In this document: piece by piece, positions 12,628 to 24,291 of the stretch | Numbering within the stretch: the first letter of the stretch is position 1 | How the letters are laid out: the number at the start of each line of letters is the position of its first letter | Source: Undaria pinnatifida | Taxonomy: Eukaryota > Sar > Phaeophyceae > Laminariales > Alariaceae | DNA: 64,000 nt | Reading direction: 5' to 3' | NCBI GenBank assembly: GCA_012845835.1 | Contig: JABAKD010000010.1 | Coordinates: forward strand, 16,407,355-16,471,354 | The notes under the pieces: model-generated | Told to the model about the DNA's origin: nothing | Seen by the model: only the letters and a program-made list of their open reading frames with translations | Databases searched by the model: none | Made by a program: the position numbers and the translations under genes

Positions 12628-13162
12628 TGTAAGGTTATTGGTGGGGCACACAGAGTGCCCCCTGCAGGTCTGCCAATTGAGCAGGTCCTCGGAGAGTACT
12701 GTGACACTTTTTTTGCCTTCGTAGAGACGTAGCTTTATTTGATTCCACCAGAGCCCCGGATGGCTTCTGAGATCGGAGGCACGTGCCTCCGATCTATTTC
12801 CTAACTTTCTCGAAGAGCCATCCCACGGTAGGGCTGCAACATCAGAAAGTCCCTGAGCTCTCCTGACATGAGGAACTCAATATCTCACCCGAAAAATGAC
12901 TTCGAAGGCATTCGTTCGCACAACAACCGACCAAGCTTCTATGCCTTAGTCCACAATATAATGTACTCGTGAAAATGCTTCATTGACCGGTAGTTGCTCA
13001 CATACATGAGGAACTCAATCGCCCAGGGACGTTTTGGCGCAGAAAGTGCAACCCCTACCGTGGGATGACTCCCAATATAAAACGCCAACCTTATCATACG
13101 AAACCCATCCAAATGATCTCAAATTCGGATTGTTACAGGCCTTTCGAGGTCGTATCTTAACA
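12628..13162. mobile_element. Solo LTR-like unit (about 270 bp) with a nested MITE
   Basis: Starts TGTAAGG, ends CTTAACA, and is flanked by the exact 4-bp duplication TACT (12624-12627, 13163-13166). It matches the two LTRs at 25239-25508 and 27125-27394. A 257-bp inverted-repeat element interrupts it at 12815-13071. Confidence 0.82.
12815..13071. mobile_element. MITE, 257 bp, nested in a solo LTR
   Basis: Terminal inverted repeats of about 25 bp (CATCCCACGGTAGGG core) with two mismatches. Comparison with uninterrupted LTR copies (TTCCCGAATATAAAACG) shows the insertion point. A decayed 7-8 bp duplication (TCTCGAA and TCCCAA) flanks it. A related end fragment lies at about 11117-11145. Confidence 0.72.
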
Positions 13163-13174
13163 TACTCATGACAT

Positions 13175-13547
13175 TGTTAAGGTGTTAGTGGGGTATTAGT
13201 CCGTTTGACCACTTGCGAAAGGTTAACCAATAGCTTACCCAAACTAAGCCTTATAACACTCTCCCTCCCTGAAACGGCGGGATAGCAGGTCGGCCGGATA
13301 TACGGGCGGACCTGTCATTTATCCAAGCCGTTTCATTCCCTGGGGTACCAGGAAGAGTATTTTTCAAGTTCGACATGGGGAAAATCTGAAAAGTTTATTA
13401 TTGTGGATGGTGGGGATCGAACCCACGACCCAACAAACCCATGGTCCTGCCGACGATGCCACTTGTTAAGGTATTAGTGGGGTATTAGTCCGTTTGACCA
13501 CTTGCAACAGGTTAACCAATAGCTTACCCAAACTAAGCCTTATAACA
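13175..13547 (-). mobile_element. TRIM-like LTR element with tRNA-like internal segment (copy 1)
   Basis: Two 84-bp direct terminal repeats (13175-13258, 13464-13547) run TG to CA, flanked by the duplication ACAT (13171-13174, 13548-13551). On the minus strand the left LTR is followed by a primer-site-like GTGGCATCGTCGGCAGGAC, then a B-box-like GGGTTCGATCCCC. A purine tract precedes the right LTR. Total length is 373 bp and no protein is encoded. Confidence 0.88.
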
Positions 13548-14269
13548 ACATGATAGCCTCTTACAATCCACCCCTAAGCTTACAATCCGATGCACCCCTG
13601 AGCGCGGGACGACGCTCTCAACAGCTAGTAGTTAGCAATTGTAGTGTAAAAATATTTTCCGAGTGACCGACTCCTCAACGAACGAAAGGAAACTGCTTAC
13701 TGCCTTTGGAAACCCATTTCTGTTTCCCAATCAAGGCGTTCGTCTAGAACCTTCAGATTTGTACACCCGTTAATAGCCCATGGCACTGCTCATCGGGCGG
13801 GGCGGGGCGGGGCAAACGATGACGTTTATCAAAATTCTATTTCGCGGATGGGATGTGGATCGAGTTCCTCATGTCAGGATAAGCCCCACAAAAACGAGAG
13901 AGATGGACCCTCGTTCGCTACCAATGTAGGTGGCACCCTTGATCCCCAGGTGTTTCAAATTAAATTGGCGTGGCCGAATCGGATGCTGTTGTAGTTGCCG
14001 TGTTTTTTGGACGTTTTTTCGCTCTGAAGTCCGAAAGGACGTTTGTGCCACGATACGTATATCATACCTGGTAGTTATCTTAGCACGTTTGCCCTGGAAG
14101 GTTTTCTGACTGACGACACTTTGACCCCAAAGGGTCAGAATGCCATTTTTTTTTCTTCGCGACACATTTTAACATTTTTTTTATGACGACGTAGAGGCCA
14201 TATATACATCCGTTCATCATGGAGTCGCACAGAGACTGAAGTCTGGGTTTGGCCATCATCGTATCCTAA

Positions 14270-14403
14270 CGATGCATTATCTCTGTGTCGTAGCTTGTGA
14301 CCACAGAGCTGATCTTTCTAGGGTGAAGAATCAGTACAGACACTGGGTGTGCTGGATGTCGACGAGTAGAAGAACGGTTTAATGTGAAGAACACACACAC
14401 ATT
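14270..14403 (+). mobile_element. LINE 3'-end fragment
   Basis: Only the terminal block (CGATGCATTATCTCTG to TGAAGAACACACACACA) is present, the expected product of a severely 5'-truncated insertion. Confidence 0.75.
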
Positions 14404-14716
14404 GAAAGTTGTGGGCCTTCTAATGGCCGTCACAAGATAGCATAAGACGAAAGACGCCCTGACTTCTTCGCCATGTTGCGTTCTCTCCCAGGTGCCATGG
14501 ATGATGGACGTGATACCCTCTGTTAGCCCAATGCCATCCTTAGCCAGTTCCTACCGTTCTCCTTCGGCCTGCCCCGTCCTTGGGGTGGGCCGAGGAAGCC
14601 CGCGAGGACCTGCAGCGGTCTAGCGGCAGTCACACGGGCATCGAGCCTCGGGCTGGGTAGAGAGGGAACCTTGCGCGGTCTGGCTAGTGAACTGCTCACT
14701 CTAAGGACCGCGTGGG

Positions 14717-15265
14717 GTGGTGGTGATGGGTTTTCTTTTTAACCCCGACGCCGAGGAGTTCATCCCCGGGGCAGGACGGGTACATCACCACAGCAGAGAG
14801 CGCAGCGTGGGCAGCTTGGGGAGTGGAGAGGCTGGCCACCGCGTGGGTACGCATGCACGACAGGAAGGATGGGAGTGTCGGCGTTGGCTGGGACGGCTGA
14901 ACCCAGCCAGCGGAAACCAAGGCGCGAACCGGGCTACGAAACGGAGAGCCACAATCATCACATTAATAGAGAGAAAAAAGAAACAACAGAAACAGAAACG
15001 GAGGAGGGGACGAGCCTCTCGTCGGCTGGCTGAGAAAGCAGCACGCGAGACTCGTAAGAGACGGAAGGCGGCACTTGTGGCGGTAGCGACCTACAACGTG
15101 CGTACCCTGGCCGTAAAGGGGAAGAACGGGTATGGGCATGACGAGCGTGTACTGGCGAAAGGCCAGCAACTCGGCTGTGACTTCATTGGCCTGCAGGAAA
15201 CTCGACGGCCCGGCAACACGAGATTCAGTGCAGCTGGATACCAAGTTTTTTGCTCAGGTATTTGA
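14717..15265 (+). pseudogene. LINE endonuclease domain, internally deleted copy
   Basis: The 182-residue frame begins with a basic stretch (KKKQQKQKRRRGRASRRLAE). It then shows the start of an AP-endonuclease-like domain: ATYNVRTLA and DFIGLQETRRPG, where the Glu of QETR would be catalytic. It stops at GYQVFCSG, and the DNA from about 15257 jumps directly into the LINE's C-terminal coding and 3' region, so the rest of the endonuclease and all of the reverse transcriptase are deleted. RTE-like affiliation is an inference from motif style. The unit from roughly 14410 to 15956 retains both ends of the element and could be mobilised only in trans. Confidence 0.75.
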
Positions 15266-15956
15266 AGAACACAAAGGGGGGAGGGGGGGAAACAGGAGGA
15301 GTAGAAGGAAAGCCGTCCAAGGGAATGGGGGCAGGGGGGGCAACAGGAGGAATAGAAGGGAGACCGCGGTGGACGAAGGCAGGAAGGAGATGGCAGACAG
15401 GGTAGCAAGGTACCAGGCCGACTAGTAGGTACATAGCACTTTTCGTCTTTTTCTGGGGTATTTTTCCCCTTTGTTCCCTCCTTCCGTGTCCAGGTTTTTG
15501 GCTCGTGTTCGGATTATCTTATTTTGGTTTTACTTTACTTTATTTTATTTCATTTTATTATGTTTCTTTTCCGAGCTTTGGCTCTCCTTTCCGCTTGGGT
15601 TGTTTCTTCGATTCCCCTTCATTTTGTTTGTTTCATTTTTTGTTTTATTTTTATCTTTGTTTTTATTTGTTTTCTTATTTTGTTTTTGTTTTTTGTTTTT
15701 GTTTTTGTTTTTGTTTATTTCGTATTTCTCTCTTCCAATGTATTTCTGTTGCTGACGTATGTATGTTGTGCCTGTCGTACCCAGTACTAGGGCATGACAT
15801 TGCGTTGTCGAATGCATTACGATGCATTATCTCTGTGTCGTAGCTTGTGACCACAGAGCTGATCTTTCTAGGGTGAAGAATCAGTACGGACACTGGGTGT
15901 GCTGGATGTCGACGAGTAGAAGAACGGTTTAATGTGAAGAACACACACACACACAG
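15257..15956 (+). mobile_element. LINE copy A: C-terminal coding remnant and 3' end with (AC)n tail
   Basis: Contains the Gly/Arg-rich C-terminus ending DRVARYQAD and stop, then the T-rich 3' region. It ends with a conserved block (CGATGCATTATCTCTG to TTTAATGTGAAGAAC) and an AC dinucleotide tail. The same sequence occurs inverted at 16293-17000 and again at 20640-21370. Confidence 0.8.
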
Positions 15957-16159
15957 TTCCTAGGGTCTGCTAGTATGACACTTTTCTTCTTTCCTTTCTT
16001 TTTCTATTTCTTTTTTTTTTTTTTTCCTCTTCTTCTTTCCTTGCTTTCTTGTCTTGTCTTTTCTTGCTTTTCTTGTCTTTTTCTTCTCTTTGCTTGCCTT
16101 TTTCGTCTTGTTTCGTTTTTCTTCTCTTTTCTTTCCTTTCCTTTATCTTCTTTTCTTTT

Positions 16160-16292
16160 CTTTGTTTCTATTTCTCCAATTGACTTATGCTTGTCGTGCG
16201 TATGCGTAGTGATAGATACTACGTGTAATATATACGTGGTAGTCTTACTTGGGTGGCAATCGGAATATATATGTGGTTTCTCCAGGCGTGAG
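16160..16292 (+). repeat. Dispersed repeat, copy 2, left part
   Basis: Matches 5905-6022. It is separated from its right part by LINE copy B, with a TGAG target duplication at the junction. Confidence 0.7.
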
Positions 16293-18568
16293 TGTGTGTG
16301 TGTGTGTTCTTCACATTAAACCGTTCTTCTACTCGTCGATATCCAGCACACCCAGTGTCCGTACTGATTCTTCACCCTAGAAAGATCAGCTCTGTGGTCA
16401 CAAGCCACGACACAGAGATAATGCATCGTAATGCATTCGACAACGCAATGTCATGCCCTAGTACTGGGTACGACAGGCACAACATACATACGTCAGCAAC
16501 AGAAATACATTGGAAGAGAGAAATACGAAATAAACAAAAACAAAAACAAAAACAAAAAACAAAAACAAAATAAGAAAACAAATAAAAACAAAGATAAAAA
16601 TAAAAATAAAACAAAAAATGAAACAAACAAAATGAAGGGGAAATCGAAGAAACAACCCAACCGCAAAGGAGAGCCAAAGCTCGGAAAAGAAACATAATAA
16701 AATGAAATAAAATAAAGTAAAGTAAAACCAAAATAAGATAATCCGAACACGAGCCAAAAACCTGGACACGCAAGGAGGGAACAAAGGGGAAAAAAATACC
16801 CCAGAGAAAGACGAAAAGTGCTATGTACCTACTAGTCGGCCTGGTACCTTGCTACCCTGTCTGCCATCTCCTTCCTGCCTTCGTCCACCGCGGTCTCCCT
16901 TCTATTCCTCCTGTTGCCCCCCCTGCCCCCATTCCCTTGGACGGCTTTCCTTCTACTCCTCCTGTTTCCCCCCCTCCCCCCTTTGTGTTCTTCTCATTAA
17001 ACCAAAATACCTTGTAAAAGAGAGAAACAACGAAAGAAACCAAGACAAAATAAATAAATAAATAAATAAAAAGGGGAGCCAAAGCACGGGAGATAGAAAC
17101 ATACCCCGAGCATGAGCCAAAATGGACATGCAAGGGGGAAAGAAAGGGAAAAAATACCCCGGAAAAAAGAAACAAGTAGAAGAAGGAAGACTGGGAGGGC
17201 CAAATAAAACAGGCTCGTCACCTACCCACCATGCAAGACTCCCTACATAAGGATAAGAAGGGGAAAGAAAAAAAATAAAATAAAATAAAATAAATAAATT
17301 CACGGAAAAATCAAAGTACCAAGAAGACATAACATTCCGAGCAGCCGCAGCAGTTGGCGGTACGAGTGGCATAGATAGAAAGGTTCCACCTACTAGTCGG
17401 CCTGGTACCTTGCTACCCTGTCTGCGGTCTCCTTCCTACTTTCATCTACCGCGGTTTCCCTTCTACTCCTCCTGTCCCCCCCCCTGCCCCCATACCCTTG
17501 TGCGGTGTTCCTTCTACCCCTCCTGCTGCCCCCCCTCCCCCCGTTCCCTTCGACACCACCCACGGCGGATGCGCGGCGCTGTCTACTCAGCTTTGCCTCA
17601 TCCTCGTGCCACCTGCCCATGAACCGTTCAGCTGCTTCGAGGACCCCCCGGTACCACTTGCCCACCTTTTTTGCTGCAGTGGGCCACAGCGCGGTCCCAA
17701 CTCCAAAAACTAAGGGGGAGTGTTCCGTTGATCCCTCGTTGGCTTTGAACACCCTAAGGTCCTCAGCTATGGCTCTAGGCCAAGTCTTAAGTTGTCCGCC
17801 TGGTTTCGGGTTCTCCCCACCAGCGATCGTCCCGAACATCAACCGACGGGGCAGTCGCCCCTTGTGTTGTCGCACCAGGGCCCCGGCAAAGAAGAGCCGC
17901 CGTTTACGGATGGTCGTTTCGATGCTCTCGCATCGTGTCATCCTGAGGGCCTTCGCGTACGAGAGGGTGGTGTGGTCGGTGCGTAATCGGCGCTGGAAGC
18001 CAATGACTCGCAAAAGGACTTCGTGGTGGGCTGATCGGAGCTTGGCGAAGTGGTCCGCATTGAGGGTCCACGTCACACACCCGTACAGCAGGGTCTCAAT
18101 GACCTCGGCCTTCAGCATGCGGACTTTCAGACCAAGCGGGGCGGTCGTCCTGTCATACAATTCCGGGCCAAACCGTTTGAGGCATGCCCGCATGAGACGG
18201 ATCCGTCGTTCGATTTCGAGCGAGAGGTCAGCGCTTTCGTGGATAATGCCGCCTAGGTATAAAAACTGGGTCGTCTGTTTATACCTCTGGCCTGATGCTT
18301 CGATCGCGAGCGGTGGGGCGAGGGATGTCTGGTCCGGTGTTCGTAGCAGCATCGTCTCTGTCTTCTTTTCCGATACCGTGAGGCCTGCTGCTTCGAAGAC
18401 AGTCACGATGACTGTCATCATTTTAGCAAGGCCTTCCGCCGACTTCGAAACAATTCCTGCGTCATCTGCGTACAACATGCCCCACACAGCCCTTTGCACG
18501 CATGCCAACGGTTCCTCTTTTCCGACTGCACTGCCCTCTTCGAGGTGAACCAAATCCCTTACGATGCT
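16293..18568 (-). mobile_element. LINE copy B, 5'-truncated, with TGAG target duplication
   Basis: Runs from the RT fragment through a first 3' region (17393-17000), a second copy of the C-terminal coding end, and a second 3' region ending in the GT/AC tail at about 16293-16305. TGAG at 16289-16292 and 18569-18572 flanks it. Removing it rejoins a dispersed repeat whose other copy at 6376 reads through this point as CAGGCGCGAGTAGTGAG. Confidence 0.8.
17393..18568 (-). pseudogene. LINE reverse transcriptase, C-terminal half (YADD box)
   Basis: Minus-strand frame with WGMLYADDAGIV (catalytic YADD, about 18462-18478), followed by TVSEKKTE and LYLGGIIH. The thumb/connection-like segment YGCVTWTL...LRVIGFQRR comes next, then RRLFFAGALVRQ, as in RTE-like LINE polyproteins. 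It ends in a Gly/Arg-rich tail and DRVARYQAD. The copy is 5'-truncated at 18568: upstream sequence belongs to an interrupted dispersed repeat, so any start codon further up is not the element's own. Lacking fingers and endonuclease, it is not autonomous. Confidence 0.85.
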
Positions 18569-18800
18569 TGAGTAGTGAGACGTATGCACCGGCCTGGACC
18601 TGGCACATCGTAGACTGACTTCCGATTTCACTTTTATATGTTTCTGGTGGAGGCATGAATTGCGTCAGCTGTGATATATGTGTGTACCACCTTGGGTTGT
18701 GTGTGTTTTTCCCTGGGGTATTCCTCAGCTCCAGAGTGACTGGAGCCTGTCTTGTGACCACGGACTTGATTATGCGAGTTAATGTGAGAACAACAACAAC
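18569..18800 (+). repeat. Dispersed repeat, copy 2, right part
   Basis: Matches 6376-6620, from GTAGTGAGACGTAT through CCAGAGTGACTGGAGCCTGTC to an AAC triplet run. Confidence 0.75.
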
Positions 18801-18920
18801 AACTTTCAGTTTCTATGAAAAGAAAAGTTGTTTTTGGTGAGGTGCATGTATATAGAAGCGAGCTCTGCAAAGTATGGAGTTTCAGAAAAAAAATAGTGCA
18901 CTACGAAGTACTAATATAGT

Positions 18921-19075
18921 CGAATGCATTACGATGCATTATCTCTGCGTCGTGGCTTGTGACCACAGAGCTGATCTTTCTAGGGTGAAGAATCAGTACG
19001 GACACTGGGTGTGCTGGATGTCGACGAGTAGAAGAACGGTTTAATGTGAAGAACACACACACACACTATACGAAG
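18921..19075 (+). mobile_element. LINE 3'-end fragment joined to a TAC triplet array
   Basis: Terminal block of the same LINE, ending in an AC tail that passes directly into the trinucleotide array at 19076. Confidence 0.75.
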
Positions 19076-19119
19076 TACTACTACTACTACTACTACTACC
19101 ACTACTTATACTACTACTA

Positions 19120-19153
<34 letters not shown>

Positions 19154-19325
19154 CTACTACTACTGCTACTACTACTACTACTGCTACTACTGCTACTACT
19201 ACTACTACTACTGCTACTACTACTACTACTACTACCTACTACTACTGCTACTACTACACTACTACTACTACTACTACTGCTACTACTGCTACTACTACTA
19301 CTACTACTACTACTACTGCTACTTC
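19076..19325 (+). repeat. TAC trinucleotide microsatellite
   Basis: Long TAC/CTA array with interspersed TGC variants, joined directly to a LINE AC tail. Confidence 0.9.
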
Positions 19326-19556
19326 TACCCTATTCGTTTCCCTGGAGTATTCTTCTTTCTGTAGCAGCAGCTGTTTATGAGTGATTATCATAGGTGCTGT
19401 TAATAATTCATCAATACTCCGTACAATAATAGTGCAATAATAGTGCAATAATAGCCGAATAATATTGCAATAATAGTGCAATAATAGTCACCAAGCAAGG
19501 CTAGATGTTGGGGGGGGTTACCTGGTATGTTATAACAAAGGCTTTGTTTGTCCCCA

Positions 19557-19823
19557 CCTGTTTTTGTTTTTTGTTTTTGTTTATTTCGTATTTCTCTCTT
19601 CCAATGTATTTCTGTTGCTGACGTATGTATGTTGTGCCTGTCGTACCCAGTCCTAGGGCATGACATTGCGTTGTCGAATGCATTACGATGCATTATCTCT
19701 GTGTCGTAGCTTGTGACCACAGAGCTGATCTTTCTAGGGTGAAGAATCAGTACGGACACTGGGTGTGCTGGATGTCGACGAGTAGAAGAACGGTTTAATG
19801 TGAAGAACACACACACACACACC
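19557..19823 (+). mobile_element. LINE 3'-end fragment
   Basis: Begins in the TTTTTG-repeat part of the 3' region and ends with the conserved block and AC tail. Confidence 0.75.
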
Positions 19824-19867
19824 ATTACCTTAGTTACGTAACAGGCACCCCCCCGTTCTTACAGCCG

Positions 19868-19942
19868 GGTTTTCATCACTCACTCGCACGATCACTCGCA
19901 CGACCACTCGCACGATCACTCGCACGACCACTCGCACTGGTC
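19868..19942 (+). repeat. 12-bp tandem repeat (ACTCGCACGAYC)n
   Basis: About five units alternating GATC and GACC endings. ACTCGCACG also occurs at 20082, and a diverged related stretch lies at 9300-9480. Confidence 0.8.
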
Positions 19943-20119
19943 AGTGACTCCGCACCTCACGGGAAAAATAAATTATTGGGCGGATTTTTATGGAGGCAGG
20001 GGAGCTTACCATGCCACCGCGGATTCATGTGGCAAAATTGAAGCAGCACGAAAAGGTCAAGATCGCTAAAGGAACAAGATGTCACTCGCACGGGTGTCCC
20101 CGAGCCACTACTACCTACT

Positions 20120-20323
20120 GACACCGCACAAGGGTATGGGGGCAGGGGGGGGGACAGGAGGAGTAGAAGGGAAACCGCGGTAGATGAAAGTAGGAAGGAG
20201 ACCAAAGACAGGGTAGCAAGGTACCAGGCCGACTAGTAGGTGGAACCTTTCTATCTATGCCACTCGTACCGCCAACTGCTGCGGCTGCTCGGAATGTGAT
20301 GTCTTGGTACTTTGATTTTTCCG

Positions 20324-20356
<33 letters not shown>

Positions 20357-21476
20357 CCTTCTTATCCTTATGAAGGGAGTCTTGCATGGTGGGTAGGTGA
20401 CGAGCCTGTTTTATTTGGCCCTCCCAGTCTTCCTTCTTCTACTTGTTTCTTTTTTCCGGGGTATTTTTTCCCTTTCTTTCCCCCTTGCATGTCCATTTTG
20501 ACTCATGCTCGGGGTATGTTTCTATCTCCCGTGCTTTGGCTCCCCTTTTTATTTATTTATTTATTTATTTTGTCTTGGTTTCTTTCGTTGTTTCTCTCTT
20601 CTACAAGGTATTTTGGTTTAATGAGAAGAACACAAAGGGGGGAGGGGGGGAAACAGGAGGAGTAGAAGGAAAGCCGTCCAAGGGAATGGGGGCAGGGGGG
20701 GCAACAGGAGGAATAGAAGGGAGACCGCGGTGGACGAAGGCAGGAAGGAGATGGCAGACAGGGTAGCAAGGTACCAGGCCGACTAGTAGGTACATAGCAC
20801 TTTTCGTCTTTTTCTGGGGTATTTTTTTCCCTTTTGTTCCCTCCTTGCGTGTCCAGGTTTTTGGCTCGTGTTCGGATTATCTTATTTTGGTTTTACTTTA
20901 CTTTATCTTATTTTATTTTATTATGTTTCTTTTCCGAGCTTTGGCTCTCCTTTCCGGTTGGGTTGTTTCTTCGATTTCCCCTTCATTTTGTTTGTTTCAT
21001 TTTTTGTTTTATTTTTATCTTTGTTTTTATTTGTTTTCTTATTATTATTTTGTTTTTGTTTTTGTTTTTGTTTTTGTTTATTTCGTATTTCTCTCTTCCA
21101 ATGTATTTCTGTTGCTGACGTATGTATGTTGTGCCTGTCGTACCCAGTACTAGGGCATGACATTGCGTTGTCGAATGCATTACGATGCATTATCTCTGTG
21201 TCGTAGCTTGTGACCACAGACATTGCGTTGTCGAATGCATTACGATGCATTATCTCTGTGTCGTGGCTTGTGACCACAGAGCTGATCTTTCTAGGGTGAA
21301 GAATCAGTACGGACACTGGGTGTGCTGGATGTCGACGAGTAGAAGAACGGTTTAATGTGAAGAACACACACACACAGAGCTGATCTTTCTAGGGTGAAGA
21401 ATCAGTACGGACACTGGGTGTGCTGGATGTCGACGAGTAGAAGAACGGTTTAATGTGAAGAACACACACACACTGA
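20120..21476 (+). mobile_element. LINE copy C, 5'-truncated, with duplicated tail blocks
   Basis: Starts inside the Gly/Arg-rich C-terminal coding sequence (ACCGCACAAGGGTATGGG). It has the same two successive coding-end plus 3'-region modules as copy B, in plus orientation. A long poly-T lies at 20328-20356. Near its end a roughly 60-bp block is tandemly duplicated (21160-21219 and 21220-21279), and the AC tail at 21366 runs straight into another truncated tail copy (21378-21476). Confidence 0.8.
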
Positions 21477-21524
21477 AAAACAAAAACAAAAACGAGAGTG
21501 ACTTCCCTACTGGCTTGTACGCAC

Positions 21525-21579
21525 TAGCAGTAGTAGTAGTAGTAGTAGTAGCAGCAGCAGTAGTAGTAGTAGTAGTAGC

Positions 21580-21650
<71 letters not shown>

Positions 21651-21682
21651 CAGTAGTAGTAGTAGCAATAGTAGTAGCCTGT
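21525..21682 (+). repeat. AGT trinucleotide microsatellite
   Basis: AGT array with AGC variants, soon after a LINE tail. Confidence 0.9.
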
Positions 21683-22542
21683 TGGGGCTAGTATCGGAAG
21701 ATAAGAATGCAACCTCTTACAGGATCATTGAGTAGCACACTCTTAATACTGACGCTAAAACGTTCTTATTTGCCGCCGAAGTTGCCACGATTATTTCCCC
21801 ATATGATAGGCCTCCTTCAACCAGGACTTACTTGTTTACTGCTGGAAATGACCTGCATGCCTGGTCGGGGCAGCGGGGGGGGCGTGGCGTGGAAAACGTC
21901 TCAGATATTGAGGAATAGTCCCAAAACAAAATATTCCGTTTAAAAAACACGGGGTCTTTCCTATTTCGAGTTGAAAATACTATACACCGAGATAATATCA
22001 GGCCTCGTACCAAACGAAGCATGCATCTTTACGAGATATTTCCTGGTGTCAAAGTTGATATGCTCACTATGCATGGGCGCGGGTGCGTGTGATGACGAAC
22101 AAATCAACCCGGAAAAGCCCCAAATCAATCACGAATCCGTAACAGATTATTACACTCCATAGCACATCACCTGCTACTAGGGCTTCGCTACCAAACCATC
22201 ACATACATACATGGTATTTTACCTTACAGGAATAATTATGAGAGTTTCCACGAACATTCCCGATATCTCAAGCACAAGGAGGGCGTGTGCTGCGTTTTGT
22301 GTAACTCCTGTAAAAAAAATCGTTGTCACCGGGTCGCCCTGCCTGAAACTCGGAACCGGCGGAAGTACCGTTCTCGCAGAAACAGAGTCCATTCTTCCCC
22401 CGAGGCAGACGTCAGGCACACAGACAGCTTTTATTTTTGCTATGATATCAATATCAACACCACACAGCAATTAAAGTGCCATGCAGAACGTCTTGTTAAT
22501 AATGTAATCCCGTTAGTATTCGGGGCCTGACGCGTATTTTTC

Positions 22543-22880
22543 ATTTTTTTTCTTTTTTTTCTTTTCTTTTTTCCACGCACAAATACTTTCCAGCTTTTCT
22601 GGACAAACAAGCCGTGGTCACAGGTGTCGTCCCTTCTTCCCCTCGGTTCTTGCCTTCAATTATTTTACCGCGCATCATATAGGGTTCAGCAATCCCACTG
22701 CTCGTCGATTTTTCATCGCGTGATGCTAACTCACGCTCTCGCGCTTTCCGCAAGTGAATTTGTGCGCAAGAAAAAGTCCCCACGAATTTATTGGAGTATG
22801 CACTCGGCGGGATTCGAACTCACGAGAATGACCTATACCAGGCTCGAGGACAACACGATAATCCACCGGGGCGACCGGCT
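22543..22880 (-). mobile_element. tRNA-headed SINE, copy 1
   Basis: Minus-strand head GCCGGTCGCCCCGGTGG, B-box GAGTTCGAATCCC, body matching 35527-35840, and an A-rich tail at 22543-22573. The A-box region is diverged. Confidence 0.82.
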
Positions 22881-23466
22881 ATATAAAATACCCCGCCAGT
22901 ATGAATATTTTTCGTTATTTAAATATACCGCCAGTATTAATTTCCGTCCTAAACTCATTTAAAATGTTGTTCACACAGCTTGCAAAGATGAGTTTCGACA
23001 AAAGCTTCGATCTCACAGCTAGCTGGTGGTGTCTATTTTAGTTTTTTCGAATATATATATGGTTGGAATGGTTGTTCACGATTGGTCTATTGATAGCTGG
23101 GTATGTTTAAAGACATCACTTCATAGCTTTATAGCATGGAGCGAGTTGCGTGCCAACCGTTTTTTTTGGGGTCCATGCACAGCGATGAAACAAAATGTAA
23201 ACGGGTGCTTATTATCATGGTGCGACGCGTGCAGCACACGGCAGCGCAACCTGTGCGCGTGTCTTACAGGCACTCGCATTGATTGGAGGTCCACCGTAAG
23301 TCGCCGACAGCTAATTGTAGTGTAGCAGCAGCCGCGGTTGCAACGCGTGACGGATACTGCAAACCGTCAGTTTTATTAGTCGTCTACGTTTTTCCCTCGC
23401 AAGCCCCAAAAAAGCTAATGGTCGTAGTGTACTGGTAATAGTCTAGACCACCATTAATTAATTGAT

Positions 23467-23853
23467 TGTTAAAAGGCTTAGTTTGGGTAAGCTACGTATC
23501 GGTTAACCTTTTGCAAGTGGTCAAACGGACTAATACCCAACTAATTCATTATCAAACGGCGTCGTCGACAGACCATGTTTTTTTGGGGTCGTGGGTTCAA
23601 ATCCCACATCCACCGTAATACTCGTAAACTTTTTCAGACTTTCCCCATGTCGAACTTGAAAAACACTCTCTCTCCCCGGTATCCCCAGGAAATAAAACGG
23701 CTTGGATATTGAAAGGTCCGCCCGTATATCCGGCCGACCTGGTATCCCGCCGTTTCAGGGGGGGGAGAGTGTTATAAGGCTTAGTTTGGGTAAGCTATTG
23801 GTGAACCTTTTGCAAGTGGTCAAACGGACTAATACCCTACTAATTCCTTAACA
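23467..23853 (+). mobile_element. TRIM-like LTR element (copy 2, diverged)
   Basis: Left LTR 23467-23554 (88 bp, diverged), right LTR 23770-23853 (84 bp). The internal part has GGCGTCGTCGACAG, the tRNA-like GGGTTCAAATCCCACATCC and a GGGGGGGGAGAG tract against the right LTR. Flanks TGAT and TAAT suggest an eroded target duplication. Confidence 0.82.
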
Positions 23854-24291
23854 TAATGTTGTGAATTCAAGCCTAGCTGTTCATAGGTTTTTGCTTCATT
23901 AAGTCCTTACGTTACGGTATATGGAGCGAGTTACTATGCCGGTAGTTTAGTACTCCACCACTAACTAGTATCTGCCTTTTTTAGGGGCCCGTGTATAGCG
24001 ACCGAAAAAAATACGATTGATTGGTTGCCAGATATGTTTCAAGTGTCTGCCAGTCAATAGCGTGAGCGCGCAGCACTCACAGTACGAGTAGGACCACGCT
24101 GCATTGTTGGCGTCGTCGTTCGGACACCAATTTTATCATCGCCAACCAGCAGCAGTGAGTGGCCGATCGATGCCGTAGTGGTCAATTATCATCGTCTTCA
24201 TCCGTTTTCTTCCTGAAGTCTCAAAGGGCTACACTGCACATTTTTAACTCGATGCCAGTACTGAACACCCATTTTTTAATGCGTACCAGGT

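Noticed and set aside
13395-13462. A tRNA gene within the TRIM (similar segments in the other copies)
   Set aside because: Only the T-arm and 3' half resemble a tRNA. The 5' acceptor strand and a foldable anticodon arm are missing, and the segment repeats as part of an LTR element.
15471-15950. Phe/Leu-rich or Lys/Asn/Gln-rich open frames (also 16372-16784 and 20834-21206)
   Set aside because: They translate the T-rich LINE 3' region and recur in every copy on both strands. They are not membrane proteins.
19046-19481. Poly-Leu/poly-Tyr/poly-Val open frames (also 21455-21712)
   Set aside because: Products of trinucleotide microsatellites.
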